Of a stretch of DNA of 64,000 nt, positions 38,624 to 47,123 are shown in pieces. Below the pieces are notes generated by a model. It was not told the DNA's origin. It made no database searches and was given only the letters and a program-made list of their open reading frames with translations. Both the position numbers and the translations under genes were made by a program. The DNA is taken from assembly GCF_015330165.1 (NCBI RefSeq), contig NZ_JADDXT010000002.1:2168504-2232503 (forward strand), written 5' to 3'. This DNA is from Zobellia roscoffensis. GTDB taxonomy: Bacteria > Bacteroidota > Bacteroidia > Flavobacteriales > Flavobacteriaceae. Within the stretch, counting starts at the first letter, position 1. Each line of letters starts with the position of its first letter.

Positions 38624-39364
38624 TTAAATACTCAAATCTATACGGTTACTATATAACAAGTCATGCAAGGTTATTGGCAGAAAATCTTCTCTGTCTAAAG
38701 TAGATAGGTTGTCTTCTGAATCAGAATTTAAATCGTAGAAGAAATCTTCCGAAATGGGTTCAGCTGTTAAAGTGAAAATAGCCTTTTCTGTTGCTATTTC
38801 GTCCAGAGAAATAGTCTGGTTTAACCAAGTTTTTTGTTGGTGCTCGGGTACTATAATAGGCATCTGATTACTGCTATTGTTCACCTCTTCAAAAGTCGTA
38901 TTTGCTTTTACTGTAATTATTGAGCTAGTTAAAAAACCATCTTCTAGCTCATTGCTGATACCAGCAAGACAAAAGGGCTCGCCAGATTCTTTAGTCATAT
39001 GAAAAAAGAGAAGTTCTCCGTCTGCAATAAAAGTGGTATAAAACCCAGTAACTATCATTAAGCACCTTTCTGTTTCTCGAGTCTGGGCGTACCATGGTTT
39101 TGACTCTAGAGAAGCTGCGGGAATGGTTAATGTATTTACATGTTTTTGAAATACGGCCCAGTCTCCTTGAAATTTCTTAGGTAACATACCCCAAATAGAA
39201 GTGGTAATGGTTTTCTGTTGGCTAGAGGTAATAATGGGAACCATACTTTCTTCAAGCCCGTTGATGATTGTTTTGGGTCTATATATGTCAGGAAATTGAA
39301 AAAGGGCGCCATATGCTTCTTCAATCTGCTTTCTTTCTGCCCTAATGGATAATTTGTTGAACAT
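38624..39364 (-). CDS. SRAP-like protein lacking the catalytic residues
   Basis: A 246-aa homologue of the SRAP/YedK (HMCES) family. The fold markers remain: IWGMLP, RCLMIVTGFYTTF (family RCLxPxxGFYEW), a SSIITVKAN strand and NQMPIIV (family HxRMPVIL). Active SRAP proteins need Cys2 to crosslink abasic DNA, helped by Asn, Glu and His. Here residue 2 is Phe, the GFYEW Glu is Thr, and the His before RMP is Ser by my alignment. It is therefore likely to be a non-catalytic branch. It starts just after the terminator of the PA2169-like gene. Confidence 0.75.
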   Translation of the reverse strand: MFNKLSIRAERKQIEEAYGALFQFPDIYRPKTIINGLEESMVPIITSSQQKTITTSIWGMLPKKFQGDWAVFQKHVNTLTIPAASLESKPWYAQTRETERCLMIVTGFYTTFIADGELLFFHMTKESGEPFCLAGISNELEDGFLTSSIITVKANTTFEEVNNSSNQMPIIVPEHQQKTWLNQTISLDEIATEKAIFTLTAEPISEDFFYDLNSDSEDNLSTLDREDFLPITLHDLLYSNRIDLSI

Positions 39365-39390
39365 AGATATTTTTAAAAAGTTAGTAATGT

Positions 39391-39419
39391 AAAAAAGGGA
39401 TACAATTGCATCCCTTTTT
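39391..39419. terminator. terminator after the PA2169-like gene
   Basis: Stem AAAAAGGGAT / ATCCCTTTTT around a short central part, between the PA2169-like gene and the SRAP-like gene. Both are on the minus strand, so the SRAP-like gene either has its own start site in 39365-39390 or relies on read-through. Confidence 0.8.
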
Positions 39420-39438
39420 CTTTTTTTCTATACTACTC

Positions 39439-39888
39439 TTATAGTACGCTTTCCAAACTTTTAATGTTGGCTAGATCAGTACTTATTTTATTCATTTGCT
39501 GGGTGAGTAGCGTAGCGGTAGAGGTAGGTAGCGAGGTATCATTTAATACTTCTTTGTACTCATCTATAGCCGCTTTTTCTCCGGTAATGGCTTCTTCTAG
39601 CATAGATTCATCATTATCTCCGCTAAACCATGCTTTTACATCCATCCAGCTACGGTGCATAGCTCCTGTGGCACTACCACCTTTATCAATCTCTTGTCCA
39701 AAACGTACCATTTCGGTTTTCAATTCGTGACCAAAATTGTAACGCTCTTCTCCTTTATTCCTAAAGAATGTTTTTAAATCGGTACTTCTAGCATGATCAG
39801 CAGCTTTTTTAAAGCCTTTTTCCGCATCATACGTTTTCTCTAATATGTTGTTTAATTTTGTCTGTACTTCTTCAGTATATGTACTCAT
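39439..39888 (-). CDS. PA2169-family four-helix protein (DUF2383)
   Basis: A 149-aa helical protein matching the PA2169 family: VQTKLNNILEKTYDAEKGFKKAA at the start, FFRNKGEERYNFGHEL in the middle and EEAITGEKAAIDEY near residue 105. Ferritin-like folds are known for this group, but the metal ligands are incomplete. It is commonly stress- or stationary-phase-induced. A T-tract/-7 promoter lies upstream, and the leader holds a hairpin. Confidence 0.87.
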   Translation of the reverse strand: MSTYTEEVQTKLNNILEKTYDAEKGFKKAADHARSTDLKTFFRNKGEERYNFGHELKTEMVRFGQEIDKGGSATGAMHRSWMDVKAWFSGDNDESMLEEAITGEKAAIDEYKEVLNDTSLPTSTATLLTQQMNKISTDLANIKSLESVL

Positions 39889-39902
39889 AATATTCTTATT
39901 TT

Positions 39903-39943
39903 ATATGAGCGGCATCTCGTTTTTGGGGGATGTGTGCCGCATA
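39903..39943 (-). promoter_or_regulatory. 5' leader hairpin of the PA2169-like gene
   Basis: GCGGCA (39909-39914) and TGCCGC (39935-39940) form a GC stem, extended by TAT/ATA after a small bulge, in an otherwise AT-rich leader. The -7 like TAAATTTA at 39969-39962 on the minus strand places this hairpin inside a leader of about 65 nt, ending some 15 nt before the start codon. Confidence 0.45.
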
Positions 39944-40084
39944 ACATCTTTTTACTTATCGTAAATTTAGTAAGATGTTACAGCAGTGATCCATCTGAAA
40001 AAATGAAATTTTGATGCAATCGCTGAATATGGATTTTAGGGGTATTTTATTGTAATTCAATGTAAAAGAAAATACAAACCTGCG

Positions 40085-41155
40085 TTAAAATTTAGGGGTG
40101 TACTGCTCAAAAAGTTCCAGCATAACCTTTTCGGAAGTAGAAAAATAAGCCGATTTAGAATCGGTTTTATTGGTCTTGTCAAACCATTTTTTTAAAGAAC
40201 CATCCTCATAGGAAGTAACTAAGACGGGATGAACATAATATTTACGACAAACATTTCTGGTATTGCCCAGTGCTTTGGCGGCAGCATCAAAACCAATGAG
40301 CAGGTTTTTATTAATTTCTTTTTCGGTTTGGGTGGCGGGAAGGTCAAATAAAGTATCAAAAAACACCACGGAAGCTGCCCAGGTTCTAAAATCCTTAGCG
40401 GTAAAAAACGCTCCACTTATATCATGTAGATATTCGTTTACCATAGAACTGTCTACAGATTGCTTATCTCCATCGTCATCATAATATTGAAAAAGCTCCC
40501 ATCCAGGTATGTCTTCACAACGACTTATAAGTCGCGTTAGTTTCTTGTTCCGCACGGTAACCGAATGTTTTTTGCCTTTTTTGCCAACAAATTCAAACTT
40601 AATATTGTTCTTAAAAATTTCAACATGCTTTTTGCGCATAGTAGAAAGTCCATATGATTTATTGCGTTTGGCGTATTGTTCATTACCAATACGAATATGG
40701 GTTTCATCCATAAGTTTTACAATTATCGCTACAACCTTGGTTTTTGACCAAGTACGTAATGCCAAGTCTTTATCTGCTTGTTTTCTAATAATAGGTAGTT
40801 TTTTGCCGAACAAAGCCATTTTATAAAACTTGGTCTGGTTTCTGATTTTAACCCAAGTGGGATGATAACGGTATTGCTTTCTACTTTTTAAATCTTTACC
40901 TACGGCTTGAAGGTGCCCATTGGTTAAATGTGTAATTTTTACATCTTGCCATGCTGGCGGTATGACCAGATTGGTAATGCGCTCTAGCTCTTTTTTGTTC
41001 GTTACCGGTTTTTGTTTGTGTAGGTATATAAAGTCTTTCCCTTTTTTAAGCCTGGAAATGGGCATTTTTTTATTGTCAACATACACCAAATCGAGATTTT
41101 CAATCGCCAATTCTGGAGTTTTCAATAATTGACTTAATAAGGTCTCAGTGGTCAT
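40085..41155 (-). CDS. type IB DNA topoisomerase
   Basis: A 356-aa poxvirus-like topoisomerase IB. It relaxes supercoils by forming a 3'-phosphotyrosyl link. Catalytic blocks seen include RIGNEQYAKRNKSYGLSTMRKKHV, the FTAKDFRTWAAS region (Lys/Arg) and GNTRNVCRKYYVHP with the nucleophilic tyrosine near residue 308. Length fits the bacterial family. In many bacteria this gene lies with other stress genes, as here. It is a single-gene unit. Confidence 0.93.
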   Translation of the reverse strand: MTTETLLSQLLKTPELAIENLDLVYVDNKKMPISRLKKGKDFIYLHKQKPVTNKKELERITNLVIPPAWQDVKITHLTNGHLQAVGKDLKSRKQYRYHPTWVKIRNQTKFYKMALFGKKLPIIRKQADKDLALRTWSKTKVVAIIVKLMDETHIRIGNEQYAKRNKSYGLSTMRKKHVEIFKNNIKFEFVGKKGKKHSVTVRNKKLTRLISRCEDIPGWELFQYYDDDGDKQSVDSSMVNEYLHDISGAFFTAKDFRTWAASVVFFDTLFDLPATQTEKEINKNLLIGFDAAAKALGNTRNVCRKYYVHPVLVTSYEDGSLKKWFDKTNKTDSKSAYFSTSEKVMLELFEQYTPKF

Positions 41156-41380
41156 TGTTTATAGTAGTTAATGGTAGTAAAGCACTGTGTTGGTTAAAGA
41201 TATTCCTTAAATAGTTTCTGGTTTGGGCTCAATCAATTAATAGATTAACGGCTTTAGTGAATTGCATGGAAAAAGTAAAAAATGGATGTATATTGAAGTA
41301 ATACGACCCAAAAACTATTCGTTTTTAAGTTAAAAATGGTGTTTTTGAAGAAATTTTAAATAAATCAAAAGAAAAAAACT

Positions 41381-41566
41381 ATGGAAGATACATTAAGAGA
41401 CGAGAAAATACAGAACGAAAAAACAGAATTTGCAAAGGAAGCCCATGATGATAAAGAGGAGTATATTTTTCAAAAGAATAGCATTACCAAAAAGGGCTTT
41501 TTTATTGTTATAGCCGCGTTAGTTATTTTGGCTGTGGCATTAATAGCTTCCGGTATTGCTTTTTAA
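41381..41566 (+). CDS. 61-aa tail-anchored membrane protein
   Basis: The first 38 residues are charged (EDTLRDEKIQNEKTEFAKEA...), followed by one membrane helix (GFFIVIAALVILAVALIASG) that ends two residues before the stop. The charged part faces the cytoplasm by the positive-inside rule. No known family was recognised. It is convergent with the AI-2E-type permease gene and shares its terminator. Confidence 0.6.
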   Translation: MEDTLRDEKIQNEKTEFAKEAHDDKEEYIFQKNSITKKGFFIVIAALVILAVALIASGIAF

Positions 41567-41608
41567 ATAGCGATATATTTAAAGAGTATTTTTATTAGAG
41601 AATAATAA

Positions 41609-41646
41609 ATAGTTACAGCCCTTTAGTTAGGGCTGTAACTATTTTA
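41609..41646. terminator. shared terminator overlapping the end of a coding region
   Basis: An 11-bp stem AGTTACAGCCC / GGGCTGTAACT with T-rich flanks on both sides. It serves the small plus-strand gene and the minus-strand permease gene. Its stem covers the last codons and the stop of the permease gene (ending 41613), an economical arrangement. Confidence 0.82.
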
Positions 41647-42713
41647 TTTTTAGATACTAATTGTTTTAGAATAACCTTTAGTACCGTATAGCCGGGTACT
41701 GCTACCATCATACCTACAATTCCAAAAAGTAAGCCCGCACCTAAAATCACCAAAAATATTTCTAGCGGATGAGATTTTACACTGTTACTGAATATAATAG
41801 GCTGTGAGAAGAAATTATCTATGAGTTGCCCAACTGTTACGCCAAGCAATACGTAACCTATTTTAGGTAATATTATGCTGTTAAAATCTAATCCAGGGTT
41901 ACTGGTTATGGTAAACATTATCATAATTATAGCACCTATCATAGGGCCTAAATAAGGAATAACATTAAATAAGGCGCACATAAATGCGATGAGTACTGCA
42001 TTCTCCAAGCCTACTAAAATCAATGTTATGGAATACAATGAAAATAGAACAAATAGCTGCAGTAAGAGCCCCACAAAATAACGTGATAATAGATTCTTGA
42101 TTTTCGCTAAAGAACGCATAGTTCTCATTCTATGGGCATCTGGTATTATTGTGAGGATTGACCGCTGTATGATGTTACTGTCTTTGAGAAAGAAAAAGGA
42201 AATGAACAAAACGGAGAACAAGCCAATGCCAATGTTATCCAAAACCTGCAATATAGATTTGAGAAAAGAAGGTACCAAATCTTTGCCTAAGGTCTGTACG
42301 CCATCTTTGTCTAAAGTTGCATCTTGGACCAAATCTTCTACCACCTTTTTTGTAGTACCAAAATATTCACTGACCATTACATAAAGCTTGTCAAACTCAT
42401 TTTGAATAATACCAAAATCAAAGAGATAAAGATTTTTACCTTGTTCTGTTAGAAGTGGTATAATCAAGGCAATAATACTCGCAAAGAGTGCGGTTAGAAT
42501 GAGCATTGTAAGAATTACAGCTACAATATTGGGTATTCTTAGGTGCCTTTTAATGATTGAAACAATAGGTCTGCCAATTAATGCTACAATGCCTGATATG
42601 AGTATGTAGGCTACAATACTTTGTAATTCATAAATTAGGAACATGAGCAATATAAATCCGCATACTACGGCTATTGCTTTTAAAATTCCATTGGCTATTT
42701 CTGCTGATTTCAT
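41613..42713 (-). CDS. AI-2E family permease (first copy)
   Basis: A 366-aa membrane protein of the AI-2E transporter family (PF01594) with about eight helices and the conserved GLLFGIVGMMVAVP block near the end. Family members include TqsA and sodium/proton antiporters; the substrate here is unknown. It follows the mscS gene, but a terminator (42766-42797) separates them. A second family member lies at 47.1 kb. Confidence 0.87.
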   Translation of the reverse strand: MKSAEIANGILKAIAVVCGFILLMFLIYELQSIVAYILISGIVALIGRPIVSIIKRHLRIPNIVAVILTMLILTALFASIIALIIPLLTEQGKNLYLFDFGIIQNEFDKLYVMVSEYFGTTKKVVEDLVQDATLDKDGVQTLGKDLVPSFLKSILQVLDNIGIGLFSVLFISFFFLKDSNIIQRSILTIIPDAHRMRTMRSLAKIKNLLSRYFVGLLLQLFVLFSLYSITLILVGLENAVLIAFMCALFNVIPYLGPMIGAIIMIMFTITSNPGLDFNSIILPKIGYVLLGVTVGQLIDNFFSQPIIFSNSVKSHPLEIFLVILGAGLLFGIVGMMVAVPGYTVLKVILKQLVSKNKIVTALTKGL

Positions 42714-42765
42714 ATGTTGGTTTTAAGGTATTGGATGGCATTTTAAATTAGTTAGGTCTCAAGCA

Positions 42766-42797
42766 TAAAAACCTATTGACGTAGGAGTCAATAGGTT
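42766..42797 (-). terminator. terminator after the mechanosensitive channel gene
   Basis: Arms AACCTATTGAC (42770-42780) and GTCAATAGGTT (42787-42797) with a 6-nt loop and, on the minus strand, a TTTTT tail. It ends the SLC13-mscS transcript. Confidence 0.85.
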
Positions 42798-42826
42798 CAT
42801 GTATTTGTAAAACCATTTACGATGTT

Positions 42827-43726
42827 TTAGGACTGCTCTCCACTTGAAATAGTATTCATGTTTAAAGTGTTCTTTCCAAAATCCAATGTTCGGATTGGGA
42901 ACGGAATATTAATATCCTGAGCATCAAAATGAGATTTAATCAGTTTTACGGCGCCATGTCTGGCAGCGTGTTCCTGTAGCGCACCCTTCATATCAATCCA
43001 AAAACGGACCATAAAATTGATGGAACTATCACCAAACTCTGTGAAGAAAAATTCAACCTTTTCGTTTTTATTCTGGGGAAAGTTTTCTCCAATAATTTTT
43101 ACCACTAAATCTTCTACGGATTGTAAGTCACTTTCATAACCTACACCGCAACTTACGACAATACGGCTTCGGTCTGTTAGTGAATAGTTTTTAAAGGAGC
43201 CATCAATAAATTTTGAATTAGGAATAACTACGTAGTTATTATCCGGTTGACGAACAACAATGTTCCGAAGACTAATTTCTGATACAAAACCTTTGATGCC
43301 ATCACTTTCAATAAAGTCATCAATATTAATTTTAGGCATAAAAGAAAGAATAAGTCCGCCAAAGGTATTACTCAATGTACCTTGTAAAGCAAGTCCTACA
43401 GCTAGACCAACTACCCCGGCACCCGCAAGAATACTAGTAAGTACTTTGTCTAGCTCAAGCACTCCTAATGCCACGAAAAACCCGATTAAAACCACCGCGA
43501 GAAATACAAATCTGGCAATTATATCTTGAATGGATTGCTGACTAATACGGTTAAGTAAAAATTTCTGCAATAGCTTGCGAACACCTCTTGCGATAAAATA
43601 AAATAAGACCATTATAAGAATAGCCATTACAATGTTTGGGAGCTTTAGAATAATGGCATCTAGCCATCCGTCTAACTTGCTCCATAATTTGCTTATTGCG
43701 TCTTCTATTGAAAATTTACTTTCCAT
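42827..43726 (-). CDS. mscS: MscS-type mechanosensitive channel
   Basis: A 299-aa small-conductance mechanosensitive channel. Three N-terminal helices end in the glycine/alanine-rich pore helix (LAGAGVVGLAVGLALQG...FGGLIL), followed by the MscS beta domain (DFIESDGIKGFVSEISLRNI) and the C-terminal alpha/beta part. It releases solutes on osmotic downshift. It lies 10 bp after the SLC13-type transporter gene, so the two are co-transcribed. Confidence 0.93.
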   Translation of the reverse strand: MESKFSIEDAISKLWSKLDGWLDAIILKLPNIVMAILIMVLFYFIARGVRKLLQKFLLNRISQQSIQDIIARFVFLAVVLIGFFVALGVLELDKVLTSILAGAGVVGLAVGLALQGTLSNTFGGLILSFMPKINIDDFIESDGIKGFVSEISLRNIVVRQPDNNYVVIPNSKFIDGSFKNYSLTDRSRIVVSCGVGYESDLQSVEDLVVKIIGENFPQNKNEKVEFFFTEFGDSSINFMVRFWIDMKGALQEHAARHGAVKLIKSHFDAQDINIPFPIRTLDFGKNTLNMNTISSGEQS

Positions 43727-43736
43727 AATTTTTGTG

Positions 43737-45563
43737 TTATAACATATTGGTTAATAAAAATGTAGCTACTACGGCTAGAATGAGGCTTAATAGGCCTCCT
43801 AGTCCTAAAAAATGACTAAACCTGTAGTTGCCCAAACTATATATTAGGGTGTTGGTCTGATAACCAACGGGTGTGAAAAAGCTGAAATTGGCAGCAAACA
43901 TTACAGCCAGAATAAAAGGTTTGAAATCTAATTGCATGCCCTGCGCTACTGCTATTGAAATGGGTGTCATTATAATTGCTGTTGCATTATTACTGATTAC
44001 CGCACTTAAAATCATAGTCGAAAAAAATAAGGTTCCAATAACCACATACCCTGGTTGGTCAAAAAGGAAGACTAAAAGTTTTTCCGAAATATAGGCATCC
44101 GCACCACTGTTGTGCATTGCAACACCTAGGGGTATCATACCTGCCAATAAGAAAAAAATCTGCCAATTTACTTTCTTGTAGACCGTGGTAAGGTCAAGGT
44201 TTTTGGTCACTAATAAAATACAAACACCAGTAAGGGCACTCACCACTATAGATAGTATACCAGTAGCGGCAAGACCAATCACCAAAAGCAATATGATCAG
44301 AGAGAAATTACGTTTACTTTTAGAGTTGGCGTTTCCTTTTTCGAACTCCTGAAGCAATAGTACATTCTCTATTTTACCTAACCGTTCCAGTTTTCCTTTA
44401 GATGTTTCTAAAAGCAACCGATCACCTACTTTTAGAACTAATTTGTTCATACTGCTACGTACCAACCTTTCGTTAAGCTTGGTCAAGGTTTTCCTTTTTT
44501 TAATGGCAATGGGCACCATGTCTTGCATCATTAAGCTTCTAAGCTGTCCTAGTGTTTTTCCTAGGAATTGGGCGCCAGGAAGCATTAATAATTCTGCAAA
44601 AACCCGTTGGTCCAATTCATCCTCATTAGTATTTGTTTCATCGTTTAGTTCTGTGTCTTGTATTGGAGCGTAATATTGCTCTTGGTTCAGACTTAAATTT
44701 TCTGATTCGTTAATGCGCGACAAATTTTCCAAGTCGCATAGTAGTAATAATTCATCATCCGCTTTAAAAGTGATGTATTTTCCAGGCGAATTATGAACTC
44801 TATTTTTACGGGTCAATTTCAAAAGAGAAACATCAGGATTTTCAAAAAGAAAACTTTCTTGAATCGTTTTTCCCACCAATTGCGAATCTGCATTTATATG
44901 AACATTGGTTACGTAATTGTTCAGATGATAATCATCATCAAGATTTTTGCCTTTTCCCCAGGGTAACCAGCGTAGGGTAAGTGTGAGGTATACGATTGAA
45001 ATTCCAAGGAAAATCAACCCTAGTAAAGAGAATTCAAAAAAGCCTAATTTATCCGCGCCCAAATCTGTTGCTACTGAGTTAACAATGAGGTTGGTTGAGG
45101 TACCCATAAGAGTACAAGAGCCACCCAAAATGCCTGCAAAAGATATGGGAAGTAACAGTTTGCTTTGTGACACATTGTATTTCTCTGAAAGCTGATTTAC
45201 AATTTTAATGAAAACAATTACAACTGCCGTAGTACTTATAAATGCTGAAATGCCTGCGGTAACAAACATAAATATGGGCGCCATAACGTAAATGGGTAAG
45301 CCCTTAATTTTACCCATGCTAGAAGTTAGCCAGTTAATAACACCGTTCTCTTCTAGGGCAATGGCCAAAATCATTAAAGCAAGCACGGCAATAGTGGCGT
45401 TATTAGAAAAGCCGCTTATGGCTTCTTGCGGAGTCACCAACCCTAGCAGGGTTAAGGAAACAATAATTAGAAAAGCAATTTTGTCTACGGGAAAAATTTC
45501 AAATACAAATAATACTACCGTTACCAACAGTACACAAAACATTAATGTTATTTCCCAAGTCAT
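43737..45563 (-). CDS. SLC13-family permease with two TrkA-C domains
   Basis: A 608-aa anion or sodium-coupled transporter (CitMHS/DASS-like). Six helices precede a cytoplasmic loop with two TrkA-C (RCK-C) domains (about residues 215-290 and 312-392: QLVGKTIQESFLF and QFLGKTLGQLRSL). The second helix group has SNNATAIIMTPI. The RCK domains suggest regulation by a nucleotide or ion. The substrate is not known; sulfate, citrate or dicarboxylates are common in the family. It is in an operon with mscS. Confidence 0.9.
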   Translation of the reverse strand: MTWEITLMFCVLLVTVVLFVFEIFPVDKIAFLIIVSLTLLGLVTPQEAISGFSNNATIAVLALMILAIALEENGVINWLTSSMGKIKGLPIYVMAPIFMFVTAGISAFISTTAVVIVFIKIVNQLSEKYNVSQSKLLLPISFAGILGGSCTLMGTSTNLIVNSVATDLGADKLGFFEFSLLGLIFLGISIVYLTLTLRWLPWGKGKNLDDDYHLNNYVTNVHINADSQLVGKTIQESFLFENPDVSLLKLTRKNRVHNSPGKYITFKADDELLLLCDLENLSRINESENLSLNQEQYYAPIQDTELNDETNTNEDELDQRVFAELLMLPGAQFLGKTLGQLRSLMMQDMVPIAIKKRKTLTKLNERLVRSSMNKLVLKVGDRLLLETSKGKLERLGKIENVLLLQEFEKGNANSKSKRNFSLIILLLVIGLAATGILSIVVSALTGVCILLVTKNLDLTTVYKKVNWQIFFLLAGMIPLGVAMHNSGADAYISEKLLVFLFDQPGYVVIGTLFFSTMILSAVISNNATAIIMTPISIAVAQGMQLDFKPFILAVMFAANFSFFTPVGYQTNTLIYSLGNYRFSHFLGLGGLLSLILAVVATFLLTNML

Positions 45564-45608
45564 TTCTTTTCTGTAGCACCATGAAATATATACATGAAGC
45601 CTTATTAG

Positions 45609-45770
45609 TTATCGCTTTAGTTTTTTTCTTTTCTTTTTGCCCTTTTTTGATTCTTTAGGTTGTAACAATTTGTAACCTAAATAGGCAAACTGCATACCTA
45701 CAAGCGCAAGTTTTATTTTCCTGTTGTTGGCCAATGCCGAGGCAATGCCAATTAGTGATGTGGGTTTCAT
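45609..45770 (-). CDS. 53-aa basic small protein
   Basis: Translates to MKPTSLIGIASALANNRK, a mildly hydrophobic stretch (LALVGMQFAYLGYKLL) and a strongly basic tail (KESKKGKKKRKKLKR). It lies between the hibernation factor gene (38 bp) and the SLC13 transporter gene (45 bp) on the same strand. One membrane-contacting helix with a cytoplasmic basic tail is likely. No family was recognised. Confidence 0.6.
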   Translation of the reverse strand: MKPTSLIGIASALANNRKIKLALVGMQFAYLGYKLLQPKESKKGKKKRKKLKR

Positions 45771-45808
45771 GTTTTGTTTTTTAAGTTGATATCTTTAAAA
45801 GTGAAGGC

Positions 45809-46108
45809 TTAGTGAGCCGACATCTTTTCTTTTACTTTTCTAAGCTGATCTTGTAAATCACGAATAGTTTCGCTCATGGCCGCTTCAAAAGTTTCTGAGT
45901 TTGATGAGGCAAAAATTCGGGGTCCGGGCATGCTTAAACGTATGTCGCAGAACATCTCTTGGTCATCACTTCTATTTTCTTTTTTAAAGAATACGTCAGC
46001 ACGGTGCACAAAATCAAATTTGTTAGCTAGATTTTCTAACTTTTCCTTTGCGAATCCTTCTAGTCTTTCGCTTGCGGATACATCGTGGTATTCATATATA
46101 ATTTGCAT
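45809..46108 (-). CDS. hpf: ribosome hibernation promoting factor (short form)
   Basis: A 99-aa HPF/YfiA protein with the usual beta-alpha-beta fold: EYHDVSASERLEGFAKEKLENL, VFFKKENR and SETFEAAMSETIRDLQDQLRK. It binds the 30S decoding centre and makes resting ribosomes inactive in starved cells. It lacks the C-terminal dimerisation extension of long HPF, so it probably helps an RMF-like step or acts as a protector. It sits in a stress operon. Confidence 0.9.
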   Translation of the reverse strand: MQIIYEYHDVSASERLEGFAKEKLENLANKFDFVHRADVFFKKENRSDDQEMFCDIRLSMPGPRIFASSNSETFEAAMSETIRDLQDQLRKVKEKMSAH

Positions 46109-46180
46109 AGTGTTCTTGTTTTTAATAATTAATTGTTACGCTTGTAGGAGATATTTTCCCATAATATTTTGTGGTGATTC

Positions 46181-46822
46181 TTAGTACATTCGTGCCGAAT
46201 CAACTGCTTGTTTTAACTCGTCATGAGGTAAGGACTTGCCATATATAGCTTGGTCAGGGTCCATGATTTGCGTGTCCGTAAGGTTACCAATAAAGAGGGT
46301 GTCAAAACCCATATCTTCAATTAGTTTTTTTGTGATATATCGGCTTTCGATATCCTGTGCTGCATAGGGTATAGTCAACTTTTCAGAGTTCCTAAACGCC
46401 CTGTCACGCAAGTGTTCCGCTTTAATGGAGTTAAAGGCTTTGGCGGTCTTTGCCGTACTAAACTTCATAGCAGTATATTCGGAAGCCGTGTAATTGGCAT
46501 CTCTCACTTTTTGAGCTACCTCACCATCTCTTTCGGGATAGGGGTTGGTGGCATCAATTATAAGCTTGTTACTGTATTGTGACGAATACTTTTTAGCTAG
46601 GTTATCAATTGATTTGAAAGGCATAGCTAATAAATAAACATCTGCATTAGCTTCAAATGCCTCTTCTACATGTACCGCTTTCGCATTGTTCCCCGCACCG
46701 TTTACTAAACTATCCAGTTCCTCTGGGTGACGCGAACTAAACAGTACTTCATGTTCTGCTTTTGCCCAATGCGTACCTAAACTTCCACCAATATTTCCAC
46801 TTCCTATTATTCCTATTTTCAT
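46181..46822 (-). CDS. NADPH-dependent F420-reductase-like oxidoreductase
   Basis: A 213-aa Rossmann protein. The start IGIIGSGNIGGSLGTHWAKAEHEV binds the dinucleotide, followed by SSRHPEEL and the DATNPYPERDG block typical of the F420-dependent NADP reductase-like family (PF03807). Flavobacteria do not normally use F420, so a different electron partner is likely. It is first in the minus-strand run with hpf. A TTGGGC...ATCCCAG inverted word lies upstream near 46885-46902. Confidence 0.82.
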   Translation of the reverse strand: MKIGIIGSGNIGGSLGTHWAKAEHEVLFSSRHPEELDSLVNGAGNNAKAVHVEEAFEANADVYLLAMPFKSIDNLAKKYSSQYSNKLIIDATNPYPERDGEVAQKVRDANYTASEYTAMKFSTAKTAKAFNSIKAEHLRDRAFRNSEKLTIPYAAQDIESRYITKKLIEDMGFDTLFIGNLTDTQIMDPDQAIYGKSLPHDELKQAVDSARMY

Positions 46823-47123
46823 AACTATATTTTTATGTTATTTCCGCTATTGCGAAAAACTATCTGTTAATAAATTTTCTGGGATTATCGCCCAAAAACA
46901 ATGTGTTGAGTCAGGAAGTACCGGTCCTTATGTGCCTAACTATCCTGAAACTTTCATCATATTAAGTATATAAGCGAAGACAGATGAGTTCGATTAAGAG
47001 TATTATTACTGCTAAAGCAATTGGCGCAAAGTAATGATGGATAGCGTTAATTTTTGGGGAAGTGTGGCCATTCATTACAGACTAAAGGCATATATTTTAA
47101 ATTGAAAAATGATATGGTGATGC
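46823..47123. other. intergenic region without a gene
   Basis: Upstream region of the oxidoreductase and downstream region of the second AI-2E permease. AGGCAT...ATGCCT near 47085-47125 may be a weak terminator of the permease gene. A TAGTTTTT word near 46860 on the minus strand could be the -7 element of the oxidoreductase gene. Nothing else was seen. Confidence 0.4.
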
